In this document: positions 8,785 to 18,115 of the stretch, piece after piece | Numbering within the stretch: position 1 is the first letter of the stretch | Layout of the letters: every line of letters begins with the position of its first letter | Origin: Prevotella sp. | GTDB taxonomy: Bacteria; Bacteroidota; Bacteroidia; Bacteroidales; Bacteroidaceae | Direction of reading: 5' to 3' | NCBI GenBank assembly: GCA_017940545.1 | Contig: JAGAYI010000005.1 | Location: 81,604 to 145,603 of the forward strand | DNA length: 64,000 nucleotides | Program-made: the position numbers and the translations under genes | Notes under the pieces: model-generated | What the model was told of the DNA's origin: nothing | Seen by the model: the letters and a program-made list of their open reading frames with translations, nothing else | The model's database searches: none

Positions 8785-10719
8785 ATGAAACGTTATTCTT
8801 ATTTTTTGTTGACGGCATTTTTATCCCTGATGGTTCAGGGCGTATTTGCACAGCCTACTTATAGTGATGGTAAATGGTATGGAACGGTAAAGTATCTCGA
8901 ATATACTTGGGATGATGTGTCTAAGCTTCAGAAACAAGAAAAAGAAGTAAAAGCAATATATGTTAATGAAAGTACGAGTCTTTGGAATGGCTATTCGTGT
9001 AGTCTGCCTAACGGCTGGTATATCCTAAAAGGTTCTTATTTTGACCTGAGAACCATGACTATTCAGGGCGATGATGTTCATCTGATTCTCGAGGATCGCT
9101 GTTACTGGACTTGTTCCGGTGGCGTCAAGGTGGAGACGGGCAAAAAACTCACCATCCACAGCCAGTCAGACGGCTCCAATCAGGGTAAGCTCCTCATTAA
9201 TCAGAACAAATATAACTTTGCGGCTGCCATCGGTAGTGCCGGTGGCCAGGACTTTGGCGATGTCGTCATTCATGGCGGCTACATTGAGGCTACATGCTCA
9301 AGCAAGGGAGGCCCGGGCATTGGCTCCGGCGGCATCGACGGCTATCAGAAGGCAGTCGGTTCGGTAACCATCTATAATGGTACGGTGAAGGCCAAGGGTG
9401 CCGACTATGCTGCCGGCATTGGCGGCGGTGCCGGCGACGGCGACGATGCCAACCATGGCTGCTATTACACCCAATATGGCGGCACCGTTACGGCCGAGGG
9501 CGGATGCTATGCTGCCGGCGTAGGCGGTGGCGGCAGCTACAGCTCCTGGAAAATCAACAGCAGTCAGCCTGGTGGCGGCAACTATCCCATAAAAATCTAT
9601 GGTGGCTCGCTGACCGCTTGGGGTGGTGAGTATGGAGCCGGCATTGGCACGGGCTATCAGGCTCATAGCAAAAACCAAGGTGTCTATATCTATGGTGGTA
9701 CGGTGAAAGCCTTTGGCGGCGAGAAAGCTGCTGGAATAGGTGGCGGTCGAAGCACCGTTGGTGGACTTGTCGAGATAACGGGCGGAACCGTGGAAGCCAC
9801 GGCAGGCTACAAGTGTGATGCCATGGATTCTAAAGGTGGCAGTGCCATAGGTTCTGGTGAATATGAAAAGATTAAGGACAACTTCTCCCGCACAGTAAAC
9901 TGGCTGACGATTGGCGACCAGATGAACGTGACTGCCGGCAGTTCAGCAAGCAGCACCGAGGGCATCACGGCACGCGATAATCGCGTGAACGCTTGCCGCT
10001 GGCGCAACTACGCCAAGGTGGCTGTGTGCGAGGAGCACGATAAGAGCAAACTTAGCTATACTATTCTTCATGATATTTCCGGTGCCTCAGCTTACCATAA
10101 AGCCAATTGCAAATATTGTAACTATGAAAAAGTTGGCAACCATATTTACGATCAAGCCGAGAATACTTGTATTTGTGGCAATAAGAGCAGTCATTCCGGC
10201 GCCATAAGTATAGAAAAAAAATCTTTTGAATGCTATTATCCTAACCCTAAAAGTGCAAACCACGAATATAAGATAGATTCAGTACTCTATGTCCTGTCAG
10301 GAATTAAAATTACACCTAAGAATCCGGCGGACATAGATGGCTACATCTTCAAGGGATGGCTGAAAAATCCGATAGTGGCTCCCGGGAAGTTCATTCGTCT
10401 GGAGAGTGACGAGCTGATTAATCCTGGCGAAGAGGTGACTATCACTGAGGATACGAAACTCTTTGCCCGCTACGTTCCTCTTTATCAGGAGGAGTGGACC
10501 TGGGCAGAAGACTACCAGACTGCTACGCTGAAAGTTACCTGGGCTGACGGTTCTGACCCTGAGACCTTCACGGTTGGAGGTACGGACATTGAGGTTGCCG
10601 AAGGACGTGAGGGCTATAAAAAAATGATTGCCCACTACACTGTGACCCACAACGGAGCAGACATCATCTTCTCTAACGTGGCTGACGTGCCCCTGAACCT
10701 TACGCTGAAGGACGCTTAA
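8785..10719 (+). CDS. Glycine-rich beta-helix surface protein, interrupted by an in-frame stop
   Basis: This 644-aa secreted protein has a signal peptide (residues 1-22), then a repetitive domain (about 95-370) of units such as GGTVxAxGG-YAAGIGGG that predict a right-handed parallel beta-helix. A Cys-rich segment CKYC...CICG (about 449-472) and an InlB-B/Flg_new-like Ig repeat (about 505-570, IKITPKNPADI...YIFKGWLKNP) follow. Translation stops at TAA 10717-10719. The same frame continues without another stop to 11445, and the downstream paralogue reads straight through the equivalent position, so this is probably a nonsense-truncated gene or a sequencing error. The truncated form lacks the C-terminal sorting tail, so it may not be anchored. 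Confidence 0.8.
   Translation: MKRYSYFLLTAFLSLMVQGVFAQPTYSDGKWYGTVKYLEYTWDDVSKLQKQEKEVKAIYVNESTSLWNGYSCSLPNGWYILKGSYFDLRTMTIQGDDVHLILEDRCYWTCSGGVKVETGKKLTIHSQSDGSNQGKLLINQNKYNFAAAIGSAGGQDFGDVVIHGGYIEATCSSKGGPGIGSGGIDGYQKAVGSVTIYNGTVKAKGADYAAGIGGGAGDGDDANHGCYYTQYGGTVTAEGGCYAAGVGGGGSYSSWKINSSQPGGGNYPIKIYGGSLTAWGGEYGAGIGTGYQAHSKNQGVYIYGGTVKAFGGEKAAGIGGGRSTVGGLVEITGGTVEATAGYKCDAMDSKGGSAIGSGEYEKIKDNFSRTVNWLTIGDQMNVTAGSSASSTEGITARDNRVNACRWRNYAKVAVCEEHDKSKLSYTILHDISGASAYHKANCKYCNYEKVGNHIYDQAENTCICGNKSSHSGAISIEKKSFECYYPNPKSANHEYKIDSVLYVLSGIKITPKNPADIDGYIFKGWLKNPIVAPGKFIRLESDELINPGEEVTITEDTKLFARYVPLYQEEWTWAEDYQTATLKVTWADGSDPETFTVGGTDIEVAEGREGYKKMIAHYTVTHNGADIIFSNVADVPLNLTLKDA
10318..10401 (+). repeat. 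Near-identical direct repeat, copy 1
   Basis: This 84-nt segment, encoding KNPADIDGYIFKGWLKNP and onward, differs from the copy at 15301-15384 at only a few positions. The surrounding paralogous sequence is much more diverged, which suggests recent gene conversion or strong local constraint. Confidence 0.7.
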
Positions 10720-11445
10720 GCCAACTACGACCAGATAGAGGAGTACAACGGCTTTAAACTCGACAAGGTGACACTCTCGGGGCGCACGTTCTTCAAGAAC
10801 AAGACGTGGAACACGCTCTGCCTGCCATTCGCGCTGAGCAGCTTTACGGGCACACCCCTGGAGGGTGCCGACGTGCGTACCTTGGTGAGCAGCAGCTACG
10901 ACGGCATCACCAACACGCTGACGCTGAACTTCTCAGAGGAAGGACAGACCACCAGCATCGAGGCAGGAAAACCCTACATCGTGCGCTGGACAGCTGACGG
11001 CCTGACTAACCTGCAGAACCCTGAATTCCTGAACGTCACCATCTCCAAGTTCAGCAGCATGGTAAGTACCGACTTTGTTGACTTCACGGGATTCTACGAC
11101 CCCATACAGTTAGAAGCCAACGACCAGACCTCGCTCTACATGGGCAGTGACAACAAGCTCTACTGGCCTGCTGCCAGTTTCCCTGTCAATGCCTTCCGCG
11201 CTGCCTTCCAGCTGAAGGGTACTCTCTATGCTACCTATTCCGAGACTGTCGGCAATGCTCCGAGCCTCTTCCTGGACTTCGGCAATGGCGAGGTGAGCGG
11301 CATCGACGAGGCGCTGCGCGACGAAATGAATGCCTCGGCCACTGCTGCCGGCTGGTACACCCTCGACGGCCGCAAGGTTTCTGACGCTCAGCCTGCCCAT
11401 ACGGGCATCTATATTCATAATGGCAAGAAAATTGTCGTTAAGTGA
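10720..11445 (+). pseudogene. Severed C-terminal part of the beta-helix surface protein
   Basis: This is in the same frame as the gene ending at 10719. The residues after the stop (ANYDQIEEYNGFKLDKVTL) align with NYEQIEEYKGFKLDQVTL of the downstream paralogue. It encodes an Ig-like domain (SGRTFFKNKTWNTLCLPF...) and the tail GWYTLDGRKV...GIYIHNGKKIVVK, which resembles a type-IX-secretion C-terminal sorting domain. A GTG at 10768 could in principle initiate, but no signal peptide would be present, so independent function is doubtful. Confidence 0.75.
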
Positions 11446-11454
11446 TTTTGAAAT

Positions 11455-14400
11455 ATGAGGAAAACGCTGACTGTACTGCTGTTGCTGTTGCTCGTCGGGC
11501 AACGTGCCTGGTGTGACGATGTGAAGTTCATCAGTTGCGGGTGGGACCGCGCCCTGGAAAAAGTATATCAAGTGGAGCAGACGGCCAACGCCATGCCTTT
11601 GTCGGCCATGAACATGAACGGCGACTGGCTGGGCTTGGAGAATGGCTGGTACTATGTCGATCAGAACAAGAGCATCAAGACGCTCCACATCATGGGCGAC
11701 AATGTTCACCTCATACTCAAGGACAACACCACGCTGACCTGTACCGGCGGCGTGAAGATAGAAGAAGGTCGCGGACTCACCATCTACTCTCAGTCGTACG
11801 GCTCGAAGCAGGGCAAGCTGGTGGCCACCCAGAGCTACGATGACGCTGCCGGCATAGGCAGTGCCATGAATGCAGAGGATGCAAATGGCAACGGCATAGG
11901 CATGGGAGTGCTCGTGGTGCATGGAGGCGACATTTCGGCCACAGGTAACGGTGGCGGCGCTGGCATAGGCGGTGGCAAGAACCGTGGCATAGGCGGCTAC
12001 ATTACCATCTACGGCGGCAAGATTGATGCCAAAGCCGATCCGGGAGAAGGCTCCAATTGTAAAGGCGCCGCCGGCATTGGTGGCGGTTTTGAAGGCCATC
12101 AGGACGGCGACATCACCATCTACGGTGGTGTGGTGACTGCCATCGGCAACGGCACCGGCGACGATATTACAGGAGCCGGTATTGGCGGCGGAAATTTATG
12201 TACGGCTGGCAACATCTATATTCACGGTGGCGAAGTCAATGCCACCGCTTCTGGCATGGGAGCCGCAGCCATTGGTGGCGGTGGGCATGCCGGTTTCCGC
12301 AGCATTGTGATTACAGGCGGTGTTGTGCATGCTGTCGCCAGAAAATCGTCTCGCTTAGGCACCGCTATTATAGGCACCGGTGCCGGCATCGGTGCTGGCA
12401 GTAATGCCCCGGACGATCAGAGAGGCACCATCACCATCAGCAATGGTGTCATCATGGCCAGTAGCATTGAGGGAGCCGGCATCGGTGTCGGCAAAAAAAC
12501 CAACGGTTGTACCGTCAACATCAGTGGAGGTATGATTGTTGCCATGTCGGAGCGTGGCGCAGGCATCGGCTCAGGCAATCAAGGCCATGGTGGCACGGTG
12601 AACATCACCGGCGGTCAGATCATGGCCGTTTCCACGAAGGATGGTGCCGGCATAGGTGGCGGCAACAGCGGCGATGGCGGCACGGTAGTTATCAGTGGCG
12701 GCGTGGTAGCCGCTACCGGTGGCTTCAAGAATTTCAACTGGTTCCGTGACCATGGCTATACGACAGCTGCTGCTTCTTCCAATGTAAAGTATGGCGTAGG
12801 TCTTGACGTTGTTGCCAACTTTGTGCTCTCCATGGTTCTCAACGGCGACTACTACGGTGCCGGCATCGGCGGCGGCGACGGTGGCAAGGGTGGTAACGTC
12901 ACCATCACCGGTGGTGTGGTGACGGCCGAAAGTGGGCATCAGGGCGCTCCGGGCATCGGTGCCGGACGTAAAGGCGGCGATAACGGCTCTCTGCACTTAG
13001 GGAGCGATGTCCTGGTCTGCACCGGCCATTCAGACCGCGACTGTAACTATGTCACCGACAATCTGGTGGGCCACTGCCAGTCGGATCGCTACGTCTTTGT
13101 CAGCAACAGTACAGTCCTGTTCTCGGCCTACGACAGTCATGAGGACGACCTGAACTATCTGGGTGGTAAAACCATGGATGCCATATTCATTCACCGGAAG
13201 TTCTATAAAGGAGGACAGTGGAACACGCTTTGTGCCCCCTTCAACGTGAGCAATCTGGAGGGTACGCCCTTGGAGGGTGCCCGGCTCTTCAGGTTTGACT
13301 TTGGCAGCGAGCTGGATAAAGGCACGCTGAGGATTAACCTTCGCGAGTGTGGCGAGAACGAACGCTACATTGAGGCCGGCCGGCCCTATTTCTTCAAATG
13401 GAACAAGCCGGCCGACTATGACTCCAATCGTGACGCATACGATATTGAAGACCCCGTGTTCCCCGACGTTAAAATCATAAATGATGTTATCAAGGAAGAG
13501 CGCATCACTGGCACTACTGTTGACATCTCTGCGTTCGGCGCGTGGGACTATGTCCCCTTTCCGGAAACCGACGACCGGCACATCGTGCTGCGCGGCGACA
13601 CCCTGCCTGCCCCTGCTACCAGAGGTCTGGAGTCGCTGGCTTTCCAGTGTGACTTCCTTACCCATGGCACGCTGAAGTACGGCACCGAGGTAGGCTGTTA
13701 CCAACATGTAGTGCTGATGGAGGATGGCGAAATGCCCGAAGGGCTTTTTAATGTGCAATATGTTGACCACGAGTGGGATGCTTCCAACAAGACCCTGAAA
13801 ACAGTCTATAAGAAGACCCCCTATATACATGGCGTGATACAGTACCCCAATGCCGATGCCGTTGAGACCGTTTCTGACTCCAAGTGGTATCTTGTCGATG
13901 GTGACGTGTTGCGCAAACGACTCGACGTGACCGGCATTGCATACCTGATTATACGCGACAACGCTACGCTCACCGTAACCGAAGGTATCAGGCTGGAGAA
14001 AAACGGTGAACTCTATATCTACACCCAGTCAGAAGATGGTGGCAACCTCAACGGCAAACTGGTGGTCACTCAGAGCGTTGAAGGTGCTGCAGGCATTGGC
14101 GGCAGCATGAACCAGGGCTTAGGCCGACTGGTGGTGCAGGGTGGTGACATCAGCGTGAAAGGTGGAAAATACGGTGCAGGCATCGGTACGGGAATGCTCC
14201 AGAAGATAGCCAGAACTTACCCGGAGATTTACCAGGGCACCATGGAGGTTTATGGTGGCACCATCAATGTCGAAGCCGGACAGTATGCTGCCGGCATTGG
14301 CGGTGGCCGAGGCATGAACAATACCGGCATCAAGGGACTGAAATACCGTCAGTATGGCGGCACCGTCACTACTACTGGCAGCGAGATGGCGGCCGGACTG

Positions 14401-16428
14401 GGTGGCGGTGGCAGCTACGAGACGGTGTTGCCTAACTACACCCGCTGTGGAGGCTCTACGGGCAGCGTCAGAATCTATGGCGGCACGCTGACCGCACAGG
14501 GTGGCTATCGCGCTGCCGGCATAGGCAGCGGAAATTCGGGACTGGAGTTCTGGAAGAAAGTCAACCGACCCGAAGATGGCAACGAAATCATCATTGAGGG
14601 CGGCACCGTGACCGCTACGGGTGGACCCTACGGAGCAGGCATCGGCGGCGGCGACAACGTGCCGGGATGCCGCATCAGCATTACCGGCGGCACCGTCAAG
14701 GCCAAGGGCGGAAAGTATGCTGCTGCCATTGGCGGCGGCAACGACGCACTGGGCGGTGACATCGTGGTGGGTGGCGGAACCATCGAGGCAACGGCCGGCG
14801 ACGAGTGCAGGGCACGCGACTCAAAGTGTGGCAGTGCCATTGGCAGCGGCGACGACCAGAGCCTGAAGGACAACGGCGAGGGCAACAAGCTGACCATCAA
14901 CGAGTCGCAAGACATCCATGTCAAGGTGACGGCTGGCGACAGCAAGGATAATATTGAGCGCATCTTCACCGCAGGCGAGCGCATTGATGCCTGCCACTGG
15001 CGTAACTTCGTCAGGGTAGAGGTGTGCAACGAGCACGATGCAGATAAACTTTCCTATGTGATTGTTCCCATTGATGCTACCTCAGATTACCATAAAGGCA
15101 GTTGCAAATATTGCAATTACGAAAAAGTAGGTAACCATGTTTATGACCAAGCCGATAATTCTTGTGTATGCGGCAAGAAGAGTAATAATAGTGGACGGTT
15201 ATTTACTATTGCTTGCTATTACCCTAATCCTGATAGTGAAAGCCACGAATACATGACTGATTCTGAACTCCTGGTTGCATCAGGAATTAAAATTACGCCA
15301 AAGAATCCGGCGGACATAGAAGGCTACATCTTCAAGGGATGGCTGAAAAATCCGATAGTGGCTCCCGGGAAATTCATTCGTCTGAAGGATGAAGTGCTGA
15401 TTGAACCTGATACAGAGGTGGAGATTACCGAGGAAACGATACTCTATGCCCGTTACACGTCTTTTGCTCAGGAGGAGTGGATCTGGGCTGACGACTACCA
15501 GACTGCTACGCTGAAAGTTACCTGGGCTGACGGCTCACCTGCTGAGACCTTCACAGTTGATGACATTGACATTGCCATTGGTCAAGAGGGCTATAAAAAA
15601 TATATAGCTCACTATACTGTGACTCACAATGGAACAGAACATATCTTCTCAAACGTGGTGGATGGTGCCATCAGCCTCGTGCTGAAGAACGATGAGTCCA
15701 ATTATGAACAGATAGAAGAGTACAAAGGCTTTAAGCTCGACCAGGTGACACTCTCTGGGCGCACGTTCTTCAAGAACAACACGTGGAACACGCTCTGCCT
15801 GCCCTTCAGCGTCAATAGCCTTGCTGGTACGCCCTTAGAAGGAGCCGATGTGCGCACCCTGGAGAGCAGCAGCTATGACGGCAGCACCAAAACGCTGACG
15901 CTGAACTTCTCCGAGTCTGGACTGACGGCTATCGAGGCCGGAAAACCGTACATCTTCCGTTGGACGACAACAAGCGAAAATGCTATCAACCCCGAATTTA
16001 CGAATGTTACCATCTCCAAGAAAAACTATATAGTCACGACCGACTGTGTGGACTTCCAGGGTTTCTTTGACCCTATACAGTTAGAGGCTGACGACCGTAC
16101 CGTGCTCTACATGGGCAGCGACAACAAGCTCTATTGGCCGGCGGCCAGCTTCCCCGTGAATGCCTGCCGCGCTATCTTCCGGCTGCAGAACGGTCTGGAG
16201 GCCGACTTGGTGACGCAAGAGAGCGGCGCTCCGCTCATCATGATGAGCTTTGGAGACAGTGAGGCAACTTCGGTTAGTGACGCATTTGGCATCAGCCGCG
16301 ACGCTGCTGCCGGTGCTACAGGCTGGTACACCCTCAACGGCACCAAGGTGGCCGAGGGGGACGCTGCTGCAGAACGACTGCCTAAGGGTGTCTATATCCA
16401 CAACGGCAAGAAAGTGGTTGTCAAATAA
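11455..16428 (+). CDS. Giant two-module glycine-rich beta-helix surface protein
   Basis: This 1,657-aa secreted protein has a signal peptide at residues 1-20. It contains two complete modules. Module 1 (about 20-770) is a long beta-helix of GAGIGGG-type rungs plus an Ig-like GGQWNTLCAPF domain. Module 2 (about 775-1657) repeats the upstream gene's whole layout: beta-helix, Cys-rich CKYC...CVCG, InlB-B-like GYIFKGWLKNP repeat, Ig-like NTWNTLCLPF and the tail GWYTLNGTKV...GVYIHNGKKVVVK. It starts 10 nt after the upstream gene and is clearly a duplication product. A cell-surface adhesin or carbohydrate-binding role is inferred; no enzyme motif was seen. Confidence 0.85.
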   Translation: MRKTLTVLLLLLLVGQRAWCDDVKFISCGWDRALEKVYQVEQTANAMPLSAMNMNGDWLGLENGWYYVDQNKSIKTLHIMGDNVHLILKDNTTLTCTGGVKIEEGRGLTIYSQSYGSKQGKLVATQSYDDAAGIGSAMNAEDANGNGIGMGVLVVHGGDISATGNGGGAGIGGGKNRGIGGYITIYGGKIDAKADPGEGSNCKGAAGIGGGFEGHQDGDITIYGGVVTAIGNGTGDDITGAGIGGGNLCTAGNIYIHGGEVNATASGMGAAAIGGGGHAGFRSIVITGGVVHAVARKSSRLGTAIIGTGAGIGAGSNAPDDQRGTITISNGVIMASSIEGAGIGVGKKTNGCTVNISGGMIVAMSERGAGIGSGNQGHGGTVNITGGQIMAVSTKDGAGIGGGNSGDGGTVVISGGVVAATGGFKNFNWFRDHGYTTAAASSNVKYGVGLDVVANFVLSMVLNGDYYGAGIGGGDGGKGGNVTITGGVVTAESGHQGAPGIGAGRKGGDNGSLHLGSDVLVCTGHSDRDCNYVTDNLVGHCQSDRYVFVSNSTVLFSAYDSHEDDLNYLGGKTMDAIFIHRKFYKGGQWNTLCAPFNVSNLEGTPLEGARLFRFDFGSELDKGTLRINLRECGENERYIEAGRPYFFKWNKPADYDSNRDAYDIEDPVFPDVKIINDVIKEERITGTTVDISAFGAWDYVPFPETDDRHIVLRGDTLPAPATRGLESLAFQCDFLTHGTLKYGTEVGCYQHVVLMEDGEMPEGLFNVQYVDHEWDASNKTLKTVYKKTPYIHGVIQYPNADAVETVSDSKWYLVDGDVLRKRLDVTGIAYLIIRDNATLTVTEGIRLEKNGELYIYTQSEDGGNLNGKLVVTQSVEGAAGIGGSMNQGLGRLVVQGGDISVKGGKYGAGIGTGMLQKIARTYPEIYQGTMEVYGGTINVEAGQYAAGIGGGRGMNNTGIKGLKYRQYGGTVTTTGSEMAAGLGGGGSYETVLPNYTRCGGSTGSVRIYGGTLTAQGGYRAAGIGSGNSGLEFWKKVNRPEDGNEIIIEGGTVTATGGPYGAGIGGGDNVPGCRISITGGTVKAKGGKYAAAIGGGNDALGGDIVVGGGTIEATAGDECRARDSKCGSAIGSGDDQSLKDNGEGNKLTINESQDIHVKVTAGDSKDNIERIFTAGERIDACHWRNFVRVEVCNEHDADKLSYVIVPIDATSDYHKGSCKYCNYEKVGNHVYDQADNSCVCGKKSNNSGRLFTIACYYPNPDSESHEYMTDSELLVASGIKITPKNPADIEGYIFKGWLKNPIVAPGKFIRLKDEVLIEPDTEVEITEETILYARYTSFAQEEWIWADDYQTATLKVTWADGSPAETFTVDDIDIAIGQEGYKKYIAHYTVTHNGTEHIFSNVVDGAISLVLKNDESNYEQIEEYKGFKLDQVTLSGRTFFKNNTWNTLCLPFSVNSLAGTPLEGADVRTLESSSYDGSTKTLTLNFSESGLTAIEAGKPYIFRWTTTSENAINPEFTNVTISKKNYIVTTDCVDFQGFFDPIQLEADDRTVLYMGSDNKLYWPAASFPVNACRAIFRLQNGLEADLVTQESGAPLIMMSFGDSEATSVSDAFGISRDAAAGATGWYTLNGTKVAEGDAAAERLPKGVYIHNGKKVVVK
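15301..15384 (+). repeat. Near-identical direct repeat, copy 2
   Basis: This is the partner of 10318-10401, inside module 2 of the giant gene. Recombination between the two would delete about 5 kb and leave a single chimeric gene. Confidence 0.7.
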
Positions 16429-16483
16429 AAAAGCTAACGAAATAGAATAAGATAAATAAATGATTATAACGTATAAGGGAAAA

Positions 16484-16672
16484 ATGAAAAAGAAAATGTA
16501 TGATAGCCTGACCCTCAAAGTGGTCAAGTTAAATGCCCAGGCTCAACTGCTGGCAGGCAGCAGCGTGGAACATATCAATGGTGGAGGTACAGGAATTACC
16601 GGTGGTGGTGGAGGTACCGGAACAGGTACCAGCACTCCTCAGGCCCCAGTATTTCGTCTTCCTGATTTCTGA
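16484..16672 (+). CDS. Small Gly-rich peptide, function unknown
   Basis: This 62-aa product begins MKKKMYDSLTLKVVKLNAQA, then LLAGSS, then a Gly/Thr-rich stretch (GGGTGITGGGGGTGTGTST) and a short end APVFRLPDF. The start at 16484 is chosen over the in-frame ATG at 16460 because AAGGGA (16475-16480) lies 3 nt upstream of it. It has the form of the short Prevotella peptides with a basic leader and a LLAGS/GG-like junction. It is not a convincing bacteriocin and no modification enzymes are adjacent. It follows the giant surface-protein gene by 55 nt and may be cotranscribed. Confidence 0.6.
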   Translation: MKKKMYDSLTLKVVKLNAQAQLLAGSSVEHINGGGTGITGGGGGTGTGTSTPQAPVFRLPDF

Positions 16673-16686
16673 TACCTTGAAAAGAG

Positions 16687-17151
16687 ATGGTCAGGAAAGC
16701 TGAAAAAAGAGACATCAAGAGGGTGACGGAGCTGCTGTATCAGGTTGATGCTGTGCACCATGCCATTCGCCCGGACTTGTTCAAGGGGAACACACCCAAA
16801 TATAACGAACAGGAACTTGAGGACATCCTGAACGATGAGAGCAGACCCATATTTGTCTATGACGATGGACAAGTACGGGGCCATGCTTTTTGTCAGGTTA
16901 CCGAGATTAAGAACCACCGGTTGTTGCAAAGCATCAAGACGCTGTATATTGACGACATTTGCGTGGATGAGCAGGTGCGCGGAAAGCACATCGGTCAGGC
17001 TCTGTACGACTTCGTCCGCCAATATGCCAAGTCCATTGGCTGCTACAACATGACGCTCAACGTATGGGAAGGCAACGACCCCGCCTGTTCTTTCTATAAG
17101 AACATGGGTATGAAAGTCCAGAAAACGGGCATGGAGGTCATCCTTGAATAA
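16687..17151 (+). CDS. GNAT-family N-acetyltransferase
   Basis: This 154-aa single-domain acetyltransferase has the acetyl-CoA binding motif in DICVDEQVRGKHIGQALYDF (about residues 91-110; Q/R-x-x-G-x-G/A form) and the C-terminal signature NPACSFYKNMGM-like (NDPACSFYKNMG). The substrate is unknown. It starts 14 nt after the small peptide gene and is on the same strand. Confidence 0.88.
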   Translation: MVRKAEKRDIKRVTELLYQVDAVHHAIRPDLFKGNTPKYNEQELEDILNDESRPIFVYDDGQVRGHAFCQVTEIKNHRLLQSIKTLYIDDICVDEQVRGKHIGQALYDFVRQYAKSIGCYNMTLNVWEGNDPACSFYKNMGMKVQKTGMEVILE

Positions 17152-17240
17152 CCACCCGTCTGGAACGACTTATTCGACAAATCCGCTGATCCTAATTATC
17201 GACTGAGCCAAAATTCCGGCCGAGCAGGATCAGACAGAAA

Positions 17241-17285
17241 AGAGAATCCGCAAGGATCTGAATGTCAGATTTCTGCGGATTCTCT
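17241..17285 (-). terminator. Strong hairpin terminator after tRNA-Lys (possibly bidirectional)
   Basis: AGAGAATCCGCA (17241-17252) pairs with TGCGGATTCTCT (17274-17285), with an inner ATCTGA/TCAGAT stem. Read on the minus strand it is followed by TTTTCTGTCTG, as expected for tRNA-Lys termination. It also lies downstream of the plus-strand GNAT gene. Confidence 0.75.
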
Positions 17286-17286
17286 T

Positions 17287-17362
17287 TGGTGATCCGCTTG
17301 GGGCTCGAACCCAAGACCCCAACATTAAAAGTGTTGTGCTCTACCAACTGAGCTAGCGGATC
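17287..17362 (-). tRNA. tRNA-Lys (anticodon TTT), CCA encoded
   Basis: On the minus strand the acceptor GATCCGC pairs with GCGGATC. The D arm is GCTC-AGTTGGTA-GAGC, the anticodon loop is CTTTTAA with anticodon TTT on a CAACA/TGTTG stem, and the T arm is TTGGG-TTCGAGC-CCCAA. The discriminator A is at 17290, and CCA is encoded at 17289-17287. Confidence 0.97.
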
Positions 17363-17393
17363 GGTGCTCACGCGTCCCTAACGAAAGCGGGTG

Positions 17394-17425
17394 CAAAGGT
17401 ACGACGAATTTTTGAATTGACCAAA
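17394..17425 (-). promoter_or_regulatory. tRNA-Lys promoter
   Basis: On the minus strand TTTG (17425-17422) and TACCTTTG (17401-17394) are separated by 20 nt, a perfect -33/-7 pair 32 nt upstream of the tRNA. Confidence 0.75.
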
Positions 17426-17497
17426 TTTATTCGCGTTTTTCTTTCGCAATTTCGCTTTTCAAACCCGTTTCAGAGCTGTTTCTCTACTCTTTTCTTT

Positions 17498-18103
17498 TCA
17501 GTTGTTGTGAATCAGATTCATAAACTCTTGACGGGTCTTGGCCTGGTTGAAGGCTCCACTGAAGTCGCTGGTGGTGGTGACGGAGTTCTGTTTCTCCACG
17601 CCACGCATCTGCATGCACATGTGGCGGGCTTCCACTACCACCATGACACCAAGCGGATGTAGCGTTTCCTGAATGCACTCCTTGATTTGCAGCGTCATAC
17701 GCTCTTGAACCTGCAGTCGGTGCGAAAAGATATCTACCACACGGGCTATCTTGCTCAAGCCGGTGATGTAGCCGTTGGGAATGTAGGCCACGTGTACCTT
17801 TCCGTAGAAAGGCAGCATGTGGTGCTCGCAGAGTGAGAAGAAGTCAATGTCCTTGACAATCACCATTTGCGAGTAGTCTTCCTTGAAGAGGGCGTCTCTG
17901 AGCACCTGGTGGGCATCCATGGTGTAGCCTCGTGTCAACACCTGCATGGCTTTGGCAACCCGTAGGGGTGTCTTGATGAGTCCTTCGCGTGTAGGGTCTT
18001 CGCCTAATAGTCGCAGAATGTCCTGGTAGTGCAGGCAGAGCTCGTCCAGCCCCTCACGCAGTTGCACGTTGTCGGTCATTTGTGCATCGGGTTCTAACTT
18101 CAT
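17498..18103 (-). CDS. folE: GTP cyclohydrolase I
   Basis: The enzyme converts GTP to 7,8-dihydroneopterin triphosphate, the first step of folate/pterin synthesis. The 201-aa product has the zinc ligands in [10 protein letters not shown] (Cys and His, about residues 90-99) and [10 protein letters not shown] (second Cys, about 162), and the [12 protein letters not shown] motif. It is last in the operon DUF1599 - DoxX-like/tpiA - SPOR - folE and starts 12 nt after the SPOR gene. This gene order is typical of Bacteroidales. Confidence 0.96.
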   Translation of the reverse strand: MKLEPDAQMTDNVQLREGLDELCLHYQDILRLLGEDPTREGLIKTPLRVAKAMQVLTRGYTMDAHQVLRDALFKEDYSQMVIVKDIDFFSLCEHHMLPFYGKVHVAYIPNGYITGLSKIARVVDIFSHRLQVQERMTLQIKECIQETLHPLGVMVVVEARHMCMQMRGVEKQNSVTTTSDFSGAFNQAKTRQEFMNLIHNN

Positions 18104-18115
18104 GATGTTGTATGG

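Noticed and set aside
11110-12099. 329-codon minus-strand ORF opposite the beta-helix genes
   Set aside because: The Gly/Ala-rich repeats of the sense gene produce long open antisense frames; the product is low-complexity and unlike any family. The same applies to 13030-13830.
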